Below are positions 9,930 through 21,666 of a stretch of DNA of 37,420 nt, piece by piece; within the stretch, counting starts at the first letter, position 1, and each line of letters starts with the position of its first letter. Source of the stretch: Phoronis australis (lineage: Eukaryota > Phoronida > Phoronidae); the NCBI GenBank assembly GCA_002633005.1, contig NMRA01000057.1:1148595-1186014 (forward strand). Direction: 5' to 3'. Position numbers and translations under genes: made by a program. The notes under the pieces are model-generated. The model was not told where the DNA came from. It worked only from the letters and a program-made list of their open reading frames with translations, and ran no database searches.

Positions 9930-11151
9930 TAAAGGCATGACAGGGTGGTTCATGAAATAAGTTTTCTTCAATTTAATTGTTTTCAAACAAATTTTTTCGA
10001 AGTAGAGACGGTATATTTTTTGACAAACTTTAGTTCAGTTGGCTGCATAGTCCTCAGTTTTCTACAAGTGTTGGAATTTACGCTGATTACGAATCAGAGC
10101 ATAACATGGTGATTTTTCGCTATCCTGAACGCTGCTGTAATGCCACCTGTGTACAGATGAATTCTATAACAACATGGAAATCCATTGGTAACAAATGGTC
10201 TCTCATTGTTAAGTACGTGCACTCTGTGTTGGGTGTTACCTCAAGCACGAAGTCTTAATTATAACTTGAGAGCACAGCTGCGTTAAGACTACTACATGAC
10301 ATCAAACGCTGAAGTTGGACTGCTTAGTTGAGATCCAATTGATTAAAGAGTTTCTTTGCGCTGGGGAAAAAGGTAAGAATTCTTTTGATCTTGTATCGGA
10401 TGTTAATTTAACGCATCAAGTGGAATAAGTGTGTAGGGAGGGGGGTTGCACCCAGATTTGGGACACCATGGCTGATTAAATTGCATTTAAAATTATCAGA
10501 TTCTATGAACTATGCACTGTTCTTGAAATTGTTCTTAGGAATTGCATAAATTGTTATGCATTATGATCATGAAAACCTCAAAGGTTGCTTGAAAAGCAAA
10601 ACGTTAATTTAAGAAAAATATTGTCGTTTTTAAATTCCATCTTAAATTTTTAAACTTAGTTTTTTCGTGTATTAAAACCGCTGACCCAAATTACAAATAA
10701 AAACACAACTGATGAATCAGTATACAAGAGTACCTATTTCATACATCGACAATAGAATCACGTCTTTCTTAAGTTTTTCATAAAATTGTACACAGATGTG
10801 TTCCCGTATAGCCTCGCAATTAGGCGTATGCGCCTATGTGCATATCACTGCGTTTTTCGCAAGATTTTTCACTCAAATGTCTCGCACATCGGTGCATGTG
10901 CCTAAGTTCCGGAATTTGGATCAGGCAGTGTTGCGGTTATTGACTCACCTTGAGTAATTTTGAAAAATGCACTAAATGCATTTTATTTCACACAGCGTGT
11001 GGCGTTAGTGACAGTACAGGAACAGTTAAGTTCTGAAAATACACAGTTTTAAAATTTAAAATCTTTACTGGCTTACGCATTAAGTAACATTTCGTTCATC
11101 TCATCTAAAAATACTTAACTGCTACAATGTTTTAACCGCAATCGAGTCTTG
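9930..11151. other. Non-coding stretch with one dispersed-repeat fragment
   Basis: Around 10800-10925 the sequence resembles 16500-16610 (shared pattern ACTC-AATGT-CGCA followed by GCATGTGCCTAAGT-like sequence), so it belongs to a dispersed repeat. Nothing else is recognised. Confidence 0.4.
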
Positions 11152-11483
11152 ATTATTTTTATTATTTATTATTTTAAGGGTGCCAGTGAATACAATCTCA
11201 AAGACAGAATATTCACCACACACCCCAGCCTCAATGAGCTTACTCAGTCACCTAATAACAATTAAACCATGACGTAACATATTGCACAAGCTCAAATATG
11301 ACCACTTCAGACTAGTTTATAAACAAATAATTACTTCTAACCTTCAAAGCGTCTTGGATGAATTTCTCCAGACCTTTCAAGTTATTTTGGAATAATTGAG
11401 GTAGGGCAGAATCCCGTACAAACATCGTGGAATATAAACATATTTTCACAATCAAAGAAGAAATGAACTTCATCTTCAATTCC

Positions 11484-12144
11484 GTTTTTAAAAACACAAA
11501 ACACCCGTCCATTCACAGGCATTCCGAAGTACCGCCCCACCTCAACCTCTAATGGTAGAATTCCTGCTCTCAATCGAGCTATGACGGGCCTCTGAGACAC
11601 CGGCAGACGTAAATACTCTTCTACACAATAGTCATTCTTAACCGATCTACCTGTATATACATGTACATGTAAGCACAGTTTTAGATTCACAGTAATTATT
11701 TTTAGCCAATTTAACTCTTTTAACAGGAAACTGAATGATTTGAATCTTTCGAGAGAAACAATTTGATTGTTCCTGAAATTTTCTAAAATATCGCATTCTC
11801 CATAATTTCAAATAATGAACTTGACCAATTGCAGGAGTTCTGATGTTGAAGGTCCCATAAAAACTTTTTTTGCAATTCTGCTTTCATCCATTAGACCTAA
11901 ACGATTGCAGAACCTTAGCATATTTTCATGTTGTTTGTAGTGTGAATTTGGCCATCCCGAGTCGCCGTAAAGTTCTGCATTGGCAGATACTTGTGGACCC
12001 CTACGTAGTGCTCTCATTCAATTGTCGCATTTGGAGTATTGGGGGTATCCCCAAATTCCAGTTCCATATTCTAGAATTGAAGCTAGTGACATTTCAAAAC
12101 ATTTATTGTAACTGTTGAAACCCATGTTACCAATATGTTTGCAT
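11484..12144. repeat. Left copy of a gap-flanking duplication
   Basis: Bases 11484-12144 are nearly identical to 12449-13109, on either side of the N run, with only scattered single-base or one-base indel differences. Both belong to the LINE 3' part. A scaffolding artefact, such as two haplotypes placed in tandem, is more likely than a real tandem copy. Confidence 0.9.
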
Positions 12145-12448
12145 NNNNNNNNNNNNNNNNNNNNNNNNNNNNNNNNNNNNNNNNNNNNNNNNNNNNNNNN
12201 NNNNNNNNNNNNNNNNNNNNNNNNNNNNNNNNNNNNNNNNNNNNNNNNNNNNNNNNNNNNNNNNNNNNNNNNNNNNNNNNNNNNNNNNNNNNNNNNNNNN
12301 NNNNNNNNNNNNNNNNNNNNNNNNNNNNNNNNNNNNNNNNNNNNNNNNNNNNNNNNNNNNNNNNNNNNNNNNNNNNNNNNNNNNNNNNNNNNNNNNNNNN
12401 NNNNNNNNNNNNNNNNNNNNNNNNNNNNNNNNNNNNNNNNNNNNNNNN
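12145..12448. other. Assembly gap, 304 N
   Basis: A run of undetermined bases inside the LINE. Open frames drawn through it are meaningless. Confidence 0.99.
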
Positions 12449-13109
12449 GTTTTTAAAAACACAAAACACCCGTCCATTCACAGGCATTCCGAAGTACCGC
12501 CCCACCTCAACCTCTAATGGTAGAATTCCTGCTCTCAATCGAGCTATGACGGGCCTCTGAGACACCGGCAGACGTAAATACTCTTCTACACAATAGTCAT
12601 TCTTAACCGATCTACCTGTATATACATGTACATGTAAGCACAGTTTTGGATTCACAGTAATTATTTTTAGCCAATTTAACTCTTTTAACTGGAAACTGAA
12701 TGATTTGAAGCTTTCGAGAGAAACAATTTGATTGTTCCTGAAATTTTCTAAAATATCGCATTCTCCATAATTTCAAATAATGAACTTGACCAATTGCAGG
12801 AGTTCTGATGTTGAAGGTCCCATAAAAACTTTTTTGCAATTCTGCTTTCATCCATTAGACCTAAACGATTCCAGAACCTTAGCATATTTTCATGTTGTTT
12901 GTAGTGTGAATTTGGCCATCCCGAGTCTCCGTAAAGTTCTGCATTGGCAGCATACTTGTGGACCCCTACGTAGTGCTCTCATTCTAATTGTCGCATTTGG
13001 AGTATTGGGGGTATCCCCAAATTCCAGTTCCATATTCTAGAATTGAAGCTACTGACATTTCAAAACATTTACTGTAACTGTTGAAACCCATGTTACCAAT
13101 ATGTTTGCA
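12449..13109. repeat. Right copy of a gap-flanking duplication
   Basis: Partner of 11484-12144, offset about 965 bases. Only this copy continues cleanly into the rest of the LINE (ILEYGTGIWGY region and reverse transcriptase). Confidence 0.9.
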
Positions 13110-13247
13110 CTTGCTCACCAGAGCTCCCAACGCTCTGGAGGCGGAGTCTGCCAGTACCTCAGTTGTCAAACTGAAATCCATAAACTCATTCAGACTTACA
13201 CCCAGATACTTGTAACATCCTCTTAAATTCACAATGCGATCGCACAA
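12984..13247 (-). pseudogene. LINE C-terminal domain remnant
   Basis: Carries CYKYLGVSLNEF after the thumb region and ILEYGTGIWGYPQYSKCDN, a pattern found downstream of the reverse transcriptase in many marine-invertebrate LINEs. The continuation YGDSGWPNSHYK lies at about 11960 and is repeated at about 12930 because the assembly duplicates this part. Confidence 0.65.
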
Positions 13248-13299
13248 AATGAATTCAAAACTCGTTCTTACATGCCCCCTCTAGCGAAAATGAACCCCA

Positions 13300-14176
13300 T
13301 CAGTTTTGGAAAAATTTAGACATTTGCAACTTAGCACACCAATTGCTCAATATGTTCACATAAATAGGTCTCATTACCAGAAAAAACACAATTTCATCTG
13401 CATACAAGAGATATGATAAATTACATCCATCAACATTTATACCTTTGCTACAACTGTTCAAATCAATAATCAAATCATTTAGGAAAATTGAAAACAATTT
13501 AGGCGACAATGGTCTCCCCGCCTGACCCCTCTTTGTACTGGGAATCAGTTGGTACATCTGTATAATTTGACTGACCTAATACTGTAAACAAGCTTCGGTC
13601 TACACATACAACGATTTTACTGGGTGATAGAATTTTCCAACCACTCCTAAATTAATTAATTTTTCCAATAAAAAATTTCTATCTAAATTATCAAAAGCCC
13701 GTTCCATATCGACGAATATTGCAAACGATGATGTATTACAAGCTCTATTTCTAACAATAGATGTGAGTGTTAACACGTGGTCAAGACAAGACCGCCCTTG
13801 TCGAAAACCATTTTGTTCTTCATTCACTCTGTGTTCGACATTCAGAAACTTAGTTAATCTCCTGTTTAGTATATTACAATACACTGCTCACGGTGGAGAG
13901 CAGACTTATGCCTCTATAGTTGGACGGTAAATTCAAATCCCTATCTGATCCTTTTGGTATAGGGGTGATAATATCTTTATACCATAATGATAGAATAAAT
14001 CCAGTGTCAAATACCTTCTGGAAGAGCGAGACCAAAATATTATTTACCATATCTGAAGATCTCATCGCTTTGTATGGGATCCCGTCTATGGCCTTACCCG
14101 ATTTTAATTTGCGAATAACAGAATAGCCTTCAAAAAAGCGAAAAACTTTTTCCAGTACTTCTTTTACATGACCCAA
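13300..14176 (-). pseudogene. LINE reverse transcriptase remnant
   Basis: Motifs in order: LKSGKAIDGIPYKAMRS and PSNYRGISLLS (14176-13874), then in another frame QNGFRQGRSCLDHV and motif A IFVDMERAFDNL (13884-13600), then motif B region LSPKLFSIFLNDL and the catalytic box LLYADEIV (13557-13300). The usual YADD is YADE here: the second catalytic aspartate, at 13393-13395 on the plus coordinates, is a glutamate. Together with the frameshift near 13880 and the stop between 13600 and 13557, this indicates an inactive copy. Confidence 0.85.
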
Positions 14177-14997
14177 AGTTCAGAATATTGCAGTGTTTTC
14201 TCTAAATCCTCTACGTTTTGATTTTCACTGAGCCATTGGATTTTTCGCACACAAATGTCTAAAATTGGCCTCCCATTTTTCTGAGGGAATAGTATTTTCA
14301 TGTCTCTTCTGGAGTTGAGGCCCTAAGGTCTCGAGTTCCTTCCAAAAACTTTGGGGTCATTTTCACATGGTTCTTCAATCAGTGTTAATTCTGTTTTCAA
14401 ATACTGCCATTTTAAAAACCTGAATCTTTTGTCAAAGTAATATCTAGAGTTCTTGTATTCATACAGTCGTTCCCTTCGTCGTTTAGTATTTTTTTCTTTG
14501 AGAAATACTTTTTCTTTTTTGGCCACCTTTTTCTAAAGTTGCGTTAATTCATCATTCAAAAAAACTTTTTTCTCAGATTTTATTACAACTTTGATTGCAC
14601 CTTAAATGCAATTCCATTTCTGTTTTTATAATTTCGCACAGAGAGTTATAAATCTCATCGACTTCATGTTGTCTTCGAAACACATTTTCTAATATTAAAA
14701 GCAACTCTCCAATCGCCCTTTTAAAAATGTCATTATCCATGAATTCACTAGATAGCCTTTAATTTAAACCGCTTTCTAAATTGCATATCAAAGGAGTAAT
14801 CCGTACCGCGACCCTCCATATTTTCGTCACTAATATTCATTGAAAAGTGTAGCATAATTTCTAATAACAATACACTGTGATCAGGCAGTTCTGACTTTTC
14901 CGACAACAAACCCTGTAAATGATGTTTGTCAACTACCTCTGTACAAGCATGGACCTCCAATGTAAGATAAGACTGAAGCGACCATGGGGGAAATAAA

Positions 14998-15631
14998 CTA
15001 GTCTACAACAGCTCTTCCTCTATGGCATATAGAGCAGAAGTTACTTATCTCTTTCCCACCATTCACTATACAAGTATTAGAGGCGAACAAAAAGTCAATC
15101 AAACTTCTACCATGACTGTTTTCAGCTTTATCAATTACGACTCGTTTATTTACTTGACAATCAACATCTGGAATGTAATTATTCAAGTTACCCACTCTCG
15201 AGCTAAAATCTCAAAATATATGAAAACGTCATCTGCTATATCTGCATGAAAAAATAACTGGCATAATACATGTAGATGGCTATAGAAGCTATACGCATCA
15301 CAACCCCTCGAAGAACTCACAGGTGGTAAATAGCAACAAAATACAATTATACAATAGTCTGAGTGTACATGTATATGCGATACTCTTAAACCTAATATAC
15401 CATCACATGACTTGTCAACAATATATCAATTTTAAATGTTTCAAACATATCATTTTTAACAAATATTCCCACTCCACCCGAACCTCCTGGGGCCCGCTTG
15501 CTCATAAGCTGCCTATTGTGTCCGTACCAACAATAGCCTGGCAAAGTAATAGATTTATTTGCGTGTAAATGAGTTTCTACCACCATTATAATGTGGGCGT
15601 TGAATGAAGACAGCAACTGTTCACGGAGCAA
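14998..15631 (-). pseudogene. LINE endonuclease remnant (exonuclease-endonuclease-phosphatase fold)
   Basis: The first piece (15631-15392) has the metal-binding-type ETHLHANKSITLPGY segment and the family hallmark GGSGGVGIFVKND. The second piece (15195-14998) is in another frame; GNLNNYIPD is in the place usually held by GDFN, followed by GRSLIDFLFASNTCIVNGG. In active elements this domain nicks target DNA for target-primed reverse transcription. The frameshift between the pieces and the replacement of the GDFN aspartate imply it is dead. Further decayed sequence follows toward the linker. Confidence 0.75.
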
Positions 15632-15660
15632 TAAATTGTTGATTGTTCAACCTAACTGAG

Positions 15661-16854
15661 TCCTACCGTGGCATTGGCGTCTACTCCGACTCTACCGTAT
15701 CTGACTCAGTCGCAAAATGACACTCATCCAAGCGGCTTTACCGCAAACAGGTAGCGCTCTGCACCACTGACGTGGTGTGTCGCTTTATCGCTAAGAGGTG
15801 TCAGTGCTGTACGTGAACTTGAAATCTTGTTTAATCTCAAAATTGCGTACGTGTGAACTTGGAATTGAATATTCATCCGGGCAATCAGCCTCAGGTGATT
15901 TTTTTGTTCAGTGTAAAGAATTTTGTAATTATTGGTCCCACAATCACCCTTTTTGACCTTTTCCTTAACTTGTGTCAAAGAATCGGAGGAATATGTGCAT
16001 GGTTAATTCAATTGTTGTTTGGTAAATAAGATCGCCAATAACTGAAAACAGCAGATTGGTTAAAATTTATGTCATTTAATTATGCGATTCGATACAATAC
16101 AGTGGACATTTTTATCAACGTAAACGTGATTACTTGAGTGAAAATGACTGTTAGGTTGAGTCAAATCATACACAAAATTCACAAAAATCGGAACAAGGTC
16201 AATCAACGGAGAAGGCTGTCTTCCGTTTGATTAGCTATTAACCCGCAATATAAACAAGTCACATGACTGCTTAAACAAAGCAGCGTTACCTGTTGGGGAA
16301 GCGGGGTATTACACACAACGCCACCTGGTTGCAGTAAAGCCTTGGATGAGTGGGTACCTTTTGCCTCGCTGTCTACGTCCGCAGACGTGAAGGACGTAGA
16401 TTCGGAATCCGAACAAGCAATACAGAATCTTCGGCAGTACGTCATTAGAAAGAATTTGCACTATAATCCACTTGCAAAGTATGAGTGTTTTTTTAAAACG
16501 TGTTCGGTTCGCCTATATCCGAAGCACTATAATCAAGGCAATTTTTACTCGAATGTCCCGCATATAGGCACATGCCCTAAGTCCCGCAGTTAGGTGCGGT
16601 CTTACACATGTGCCTAATTGTGTGGTTATACACTAATTAGTCTGTGCATTTTGCATTCATTATACTAACAAAACTACCATCAATTGGAAGTTTTGATATG
16701 TAGGAAATGTTGTTAGCGAAGATCGTTATGTAAAGGACAGACAAGTAAAATGAATTTCATTCTCAATAATATTTAGGCCACCACGAAAACACACACTTTG
16801 TTAACTTCAGTGTCCGTTCTTCCAAATTAAACTGAAGTAGAACTGAATTTTGTT
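15661..16854. other. Non-coding stretch with a dispersed-repeat fragment
   Basis: No gene recognised. The 16500-16610 segment resembles 10800-10925. Short overlapping frames on both strands near 16203-16593 have no domain. Confidence 0.4.
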
Positions 16855-18782
16855 CAGTGGCGGATCTACGGGGGGTTCACGTGGTTTAAACCCCCCTTCC
16901 TTGGGTCAGGACCCAAACATGAAAAAGAAACGTCTCCAACAAAACAAAAGCGGCACCGCCAGCGTGTGTACAGCCTAAGTAAACCAACTTGTAAAAAACT
17001 GAGGGAAGGGCGGGGTGCACTCATGAAATATATTTTTTGCATTGTGAATTGCTGTTATGAAAATCAACGCACTTTGAGTCTTCGTGGCTCATATGCAAAA
17101 CACGCGGAGATCAATTGTGCGCGTGCTTGCGTCGATACTTCTGAAGTAGCCAAGCATTTTAGATGGATCCACCGCTGAAAGAGCAGCTCTATAGCTGATT
17201 TTTTTAGGTAACTAGCTTCTTCACTCTAAGATATGTTTTGATTTCATTAGGGAAATGCGGTGGTGCTGCAACCCGGATATTCTGGCAATTTGACGTGCAA
17301 CGTTTTTATTTCATCTGTCATGCCGTTTCATGCTATTACCTGCACACGTTTATAACTCGAATTTGATTGGTGTATAGTAAAGCTGTCTTGCGAAATATCA
17401 TACAGTCTTCATGTACATGCAATATTTTTGAAAAAAACAACTCCTTTTTCGAATAATTGCTATTGTGGCGGGCGCCGTGGTCTGGTCGCGAGTCCGTTTG
17501 AAGATGCACTCTAACAAGTTATGTCTGTACAAGGAATGACCAAGGGGGCACTCACATTGACACAGTTACCGCATTCGCGAACAGTGTACAGTACCAGAAA
17601 TTGCGGGGAGGCTGTACTTTCACAACAAAATCTTGAGGAACTCGTGCGATGTTCAATAGGCCTCCTAAGGACCCCTAGTTCCGACCTCAACACCTACCGT
17701 CTTTCCACCTGCAATAAGCACCACTACCGTATTCTATACTGGGAATTTCCGCAGAAACGTCCATGCCCATGGGCATTTATTTGATGTTAGAACTTCGGGT
17801 TTCAAACGTTCAGACATTGGGGCAATTATTACGAAAATTGCAAGAGATTCAAATAGGTCCTGGAATACATCGTTAAGGTTTGAAGTAGTCCATGATGAAC
17901 GAATCAAATTTAGTTGCGCATGTAAGTCTTTTGAATGGACTTGGCAACCTCAGGGGGCTTTAGTGCCAACTGAGCTGCGGAACGAGATGCTGATTTTGTG
18001 GAGGCTTACAAGCTCATTGACACAGGAGTTGACGAAGTGCAAGCGTTGGTAACAAACATCGAAGATATCTGGGTAGAATGGCTCCAAGACGAGCAAACCA
18101 TTGGATCTGATAATATACAGACTCCTCGGCAGTCTAGACAACAGAAGGATAGAACTAACGTTCCAGATAATAAGTTCACAGTTTGTATATAATGTCGGTT
18201 TTTATGCTTGTGTACAATGAAAACGAAATAGAAATTAGTTTTGGACATGCGAAATTTACCAAGTACAGCAGAGGGTCTACGAGTACGGGTCTTCGTTCTT
18301 AAACATCTTGAGGCTGCTGTTACGCGATCATTTGATATTCAACTTAGTTTTATGCCCCGTCGGTGCTCCTTATGCTCTTGAATATTTGGTAGTTGTCTAA
18401 ACCCCTGTATACACGCCCCACCTTTTCGTATACGACTTTTCGTATGGTAAAATACAACTGTACGTGTGTGTAAGCAGATGTTCCAACAAAAATTTTTGCT
18501 GGTGGCGTGACTCTTACCTACTGTAGATATGCACAAATATGACGAAATCAAGAAGGGTTTATATTATGTTAAGAAAAACTCCAGAGACTTGTTAAGTGCC
18601 AGAAACTTACCAGGGTGCATGGAAATTTTACTATTTGGCTACAAAACAAAAAATTGTCTTACACGGTAGGGGGAACCCCCCCCCCCTCCCGACCTCCCCC
18701 CCCGCTCGGCGCCACGCGCCTCGGATTCGACCTTCGCGGGAATCTTAAAACCCACCTTACTGAAAACGTAGATCCGCCACTG
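16855..18782. mobile_element. 1.9-kb DNA transposon with perfect 16-bp TIRs
   Basis: The left end CAGTGGCGGATCTACG (16855-16870) and right end (18767-18782) are exact inverse complements. Just inside, both ends carry runs of G or C (GGGGGG and CCCCCC at the left; long C-runs at 18670-18705). The first 14 bases of the TIR match those of the two MITEs at 2957 and 5131, so the three probably belong to one family. No convincing target-site duplication: the left flank ends TTGTT and the right flank begins TTGTC. TIR style suggests hAT-like, but no BED zinc finger or hATC dimerisation motif is seen. The coding remnant inside is separately annotated. Confidence 0.7.
17669..18192 (+). pseudogene. Unrecognised coding remnant inside the TIR element
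   Basis: One frame is open from 17669 to 18052 without a clear start codon; landmarks are LFDVRTSGFKRSDIGAII, SLRFEVVHDERIKFSCACKS and FEWTWQPQG. A single frameshift near 17985 leads into another frame reading DADFVEAYKLIDTGVDEV and ending at 18190-18192 (NKFTVCI). Residue make-up and continuity suggest one decayed protein of at least 150 residues. I recognise no transposase motif (DDE triad, zinc finger). It could be an accessory ORF, a captured host exon, or a fragment of an unfamiliar transposase. Confidence 0.4.
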
Positions 18783-19127
18783 TTGTCAAGCTAGATATCA
18801 GAGCACAGTGTTTAGCATGTGGTACATACAATGTATTATTCAAATATAAAATCGATTTTTGTACAATCTGCCCATAATTACTGTGAGATGATAGTTCTCC
18901 ATTACAGTGTTAGTATTCCGTATTTTTCATTCACTTACAAAAAATACCTTCGTCAGCCACTCCGCGTATTATTCATCCAATCCCTAAAAACTGAATGAGC
19001 GCAACGAGTATTCCATCTCTTTAAAGATTTCAGCATTCTCAGTGAATTCATACTTCAAAGCGTAAAACGTTTTGTCGTACCTATTGTGTGAAAACTTTGC
19101 AGTCTTGTCCTGTCTTTCTTTGTTCAG
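18783..19127. other. Non-coding stretch ending in a strong acceptor
   Basis: No gene seen. It ends in an excellent polypyrimidine tract plus TTCAG (19100-19127). Confidence 0.4.
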
Positions 19128-19287
19128 ATTATTCTACAAACCCAAATTACCCAAAGCTCTACTTGGGACAGTATTAGATGATAAAACAAATTTTTGTTAT
19201 GAACCAATTCAATGTAATTGTCTACGTGGAATTCACAACTTTCGCAGAGAGGTGCTTATGGTTTCGCGTCGAATAACTTCAACCTAA
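19128..19287 (+). CDS. Possible last exon, cysteine-containing tail
   Basis: After the acceptor CTTTCTTTGTTCAG the frame reads LFYKPKLPKALLGTV, then NFCYEPIQCNCLRG, and stops at 19285-19287, giving 52 residues with three cysteines close together. The intron phase is 2 if this frame is used. There is no visible upstream partner exon; the nearest upstream sequence is a transposon. Function unknown; the case rests on the splice signal and on reasonable residue composition. Confidence 0.3.
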
Positions 19288-19292
19288 CAGAG

Positions 19293-19368
19293 GAGGCACT
19301 GTAGGCTAGTATGATAGGTGCCCGCCTTCTTTACTCAGGGTCGTGGATTCGAGACTCACTGGGCCACA
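19293..19368 (+). repeat. tRNA-derived SINE fragment
   Basis: Shows a polymerase III A-box-like TAGGCTAGTATGATAGG (about 19302-19318) and a B-box-like GGATTCGAGAC (19345-19355) at normal tRNA spacing, with TGCCCGCCT between, as in many tRNA-headed SINEs. It does not fold as a clean tRNA and has no 3' CCA-ready acceptor stem, so a functional tRNA is unlikely. Confidence 0.5.
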
Positions 19369-21640
19369 CTGCTAGACCCTTGAGTCAGGTTTCTAGCTTC
19401 TCAGCTCGGTTTTAATTACAGTACATATTACTAAAGCAAAAGAATAGTTCCAGGTGATCCGTGCAATGAGGCCACATACGCAGCCTGAGCAAGTCTGGTA
19501 CAACGTGTACCCGACCGCCTGCAATTTTTAAAAAAGAAAACTTCAACATAGCAGTACCGGCCACAAAAGAAAAGCTTATCATGTGTCTTTTTAGCACAAC
19601 TTGCGCTTTGCAAACGTTTACATTTGACTGTAAATTGTATGCCTCATTAGCTGTGAATCGATTTTATCTCTACTTTTGTTACCATTTATGAGCAGTGTTA
19701 GTCACAGATAGACACCATTAGTAAAAAATATTGTTTTCGTATCATTCACATTCACTGCCAACTGACAAATTTGTCTTTTCATTGAGATGGCAACAGCTGG
19801 CCAGGTTTACAAATGTTTTTTAATAAATCTGTTCATGTACGCACCTGATGCCATTGTGTTGTCGTGATGCGTGAATGTACTTTTTGTTCGCCAAATTTAG
19901 TTAAAATGTCAAGAGACACGGTCACGTGATCAGTCTTGGTGAATTGTTGTATTATCGGCAATAAATTAGTGTTTATTTTCAGAAAATATTGTACATTTAC
20001 TGAGTTTTCGATAGTTTTGTAGATGTTAGCTTAAATCGGACATGTCAAAAGGGTTACTCGAAATGTTAATCCAACTTTTTGCTTAGACATAGTTGGGTAT
20101 TGAACGATCTGTTCATTTTATGGGCCGACAAAAGTGTGGTTGCACGTAATCAGCATGTCGTCCGTTCTTCGGTCCGCTCTTCTGACCGGCGTCCGTCTGC
20201 AGTTACCTTGGCATGTATTGATTCTGTGTAAGACCGCTTGATACATACACTGTAGAATATCATACAAAGTTATTGCGAAAACGTGCCGGCACCAGTCAAT
20301 TTTCGGAAAGGCCGGCGACAGTGCAATCTGTGTTGGACGTTTTGGGTTTCAATCGTAACTCCAAAGGGATTTTCAAGTCTCAAAAGTTGTAGGCGTCGTT
20401 TACCTCCTGATGCACTGTAACTTTGATTCATAGCACGTTATAACACGGGCATCGCGCTGTATTCGACAACATTCTCCATTTTGAGATTCGCAGACCTTGC
20501 TGGTTTGGCTGAAATTCAAATATAGACAGGAATAAACCACACCCAACATTTAATTTGAAACAAAAAAATAACCAAGGTGTAACGGATGACCAAATGCCTC
20601 TGTGTGGCGTCAAAAATGACGAACAATGAAGTTCTTATTGAAAACTGAAACTGCTGTCAAATTCGTCCAAAATCGACCAGTGTCGGTGTATTCCCAATAA
20701 CATTCTTTTGTGTCAGGTTTCGGTAAAATTGAACTGTTATTTCGCCAACGGACAAAGAATTTGTGGTTGAAAACTAGAACTGCCAACACCGGTTGCTACG
20801 GTAGTCGAAGCCATCGTAAAATTGACAAGTGACTGCGCAGCCCCACCAGTGACCTCTTCGTCACGTGGTACTTCAAATGGTACGCAGTGGAAATGTTCTA
20901 GTACCAGTCGCTTTTTGGACAGAGTTGACTACCCCAGTGCCTCCTATTTGCGATTTTAATTTTCGACATTTTTTTTTGTCTGTCGATTATTGTCATTTAT
21001 ATCGAAATGACAGACTTTGACGCAACTTTTTAGCTGTTCCTAGGCCAGTTGGTTATCAGACGGATTTGAATACTTCAGCGTCTTGGTAATCGTTTTAATT
21101 TTCAACAAGATACTTGTCCGTCAACAACTTGATAGATTTTGCCGAATCCCATTACCATCAGTCAATTCTCAGACGGATTCCAGCACAGTGGTCCTCCTTT
21201 GGATCGTTTTAGTTTGCCGCAGTATATTACATGTATTTGTCCACCCATTGGTGTCGAAACGATGTACATTAGGTTTTCACGAAACGTTACGTCGATATGC
21301 ATGATGTTGCGACAGCACCTGTCGATTTTTGCCCAGAGTTTACTGCAGTAGCACACCTGACCCCTTTGGTAATTTCAGTTTATGGCAAAATAATATTTTT
21401 CCCGATTGAACTGTTTTGGTTTAAACTTGACACAATAGATGCACCACTGCAAGTTGATTTTCAGCTTCGGTACAGTGCTCAAATAACTTTCATTATATTA
21501 CAGGATGTGTTTATCTCCCCTGCACTTGCACGAAATCTTAGGCGATTTTGAGTCACTGTTGTTGTACGTATGAGCTTTGAAATTTTCTGCGAACACTCTG
21601 TCCAAGAAAGAATTGTTCTCTAAACAGGCCATTGTCACTG
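19369..21640. other. Non-coding stretch, possible decayed tandem repeat
   Basis: No gene seen. Between about 20920 and 21400 the pattern of a CCT-TTGG or CCTATTTG box followed by CGTTTTAATTTTC-like sequence recurs near 20941, 21085, 21198 and 21362. TCAGACGGATT recurs at about 21056 and 21169. This may be an old tandem repeat of roughly 120-150 bp. Confidence 0.3.
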
Positions 21641-21666
21641 GTCGGCATTCTTTTGTTCCAGACGCG

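Larger units (their letters stand above)
11152..15660 (-). mobile_element. Decayed APE-type non-LTR retrotransposon (LINE)
   Basis: In minus-strand order: endonuclease N-part (15631-15392), endonuclease C-part (15195-14998), linker (14960-14323), reverse transcriptase (14176-13300) and C-terminal region (13247 to about 11808). At the 3' end a TAA/AAT-rich tail lies at 11152-11178 (minus strand). The open pieces sit in different frames, so the element has several frameshifts and cannot encode an active polyprotein. No ORF1 is recognised, and the recognisable part begins close to the endonuclease, suggesting 5' truncation. The domain order fits CR1/L2-type LINEs; clade assignment needs a tree. 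A 304-base gap with duplicated flanks interrupts the 3' part. Confidence 0.85.

Noticed and set aside
12083-12655. Long ORFs of 113-190 codons across the gap.
   Set aside because: They exist only because Ns were translated through.
19293-19368. A functional tRNA gene.
   Set aside because: A- and B-box-like motifs are present but the acceptor and anticodon stems do not pair convincingly; a SINE head is more likely.
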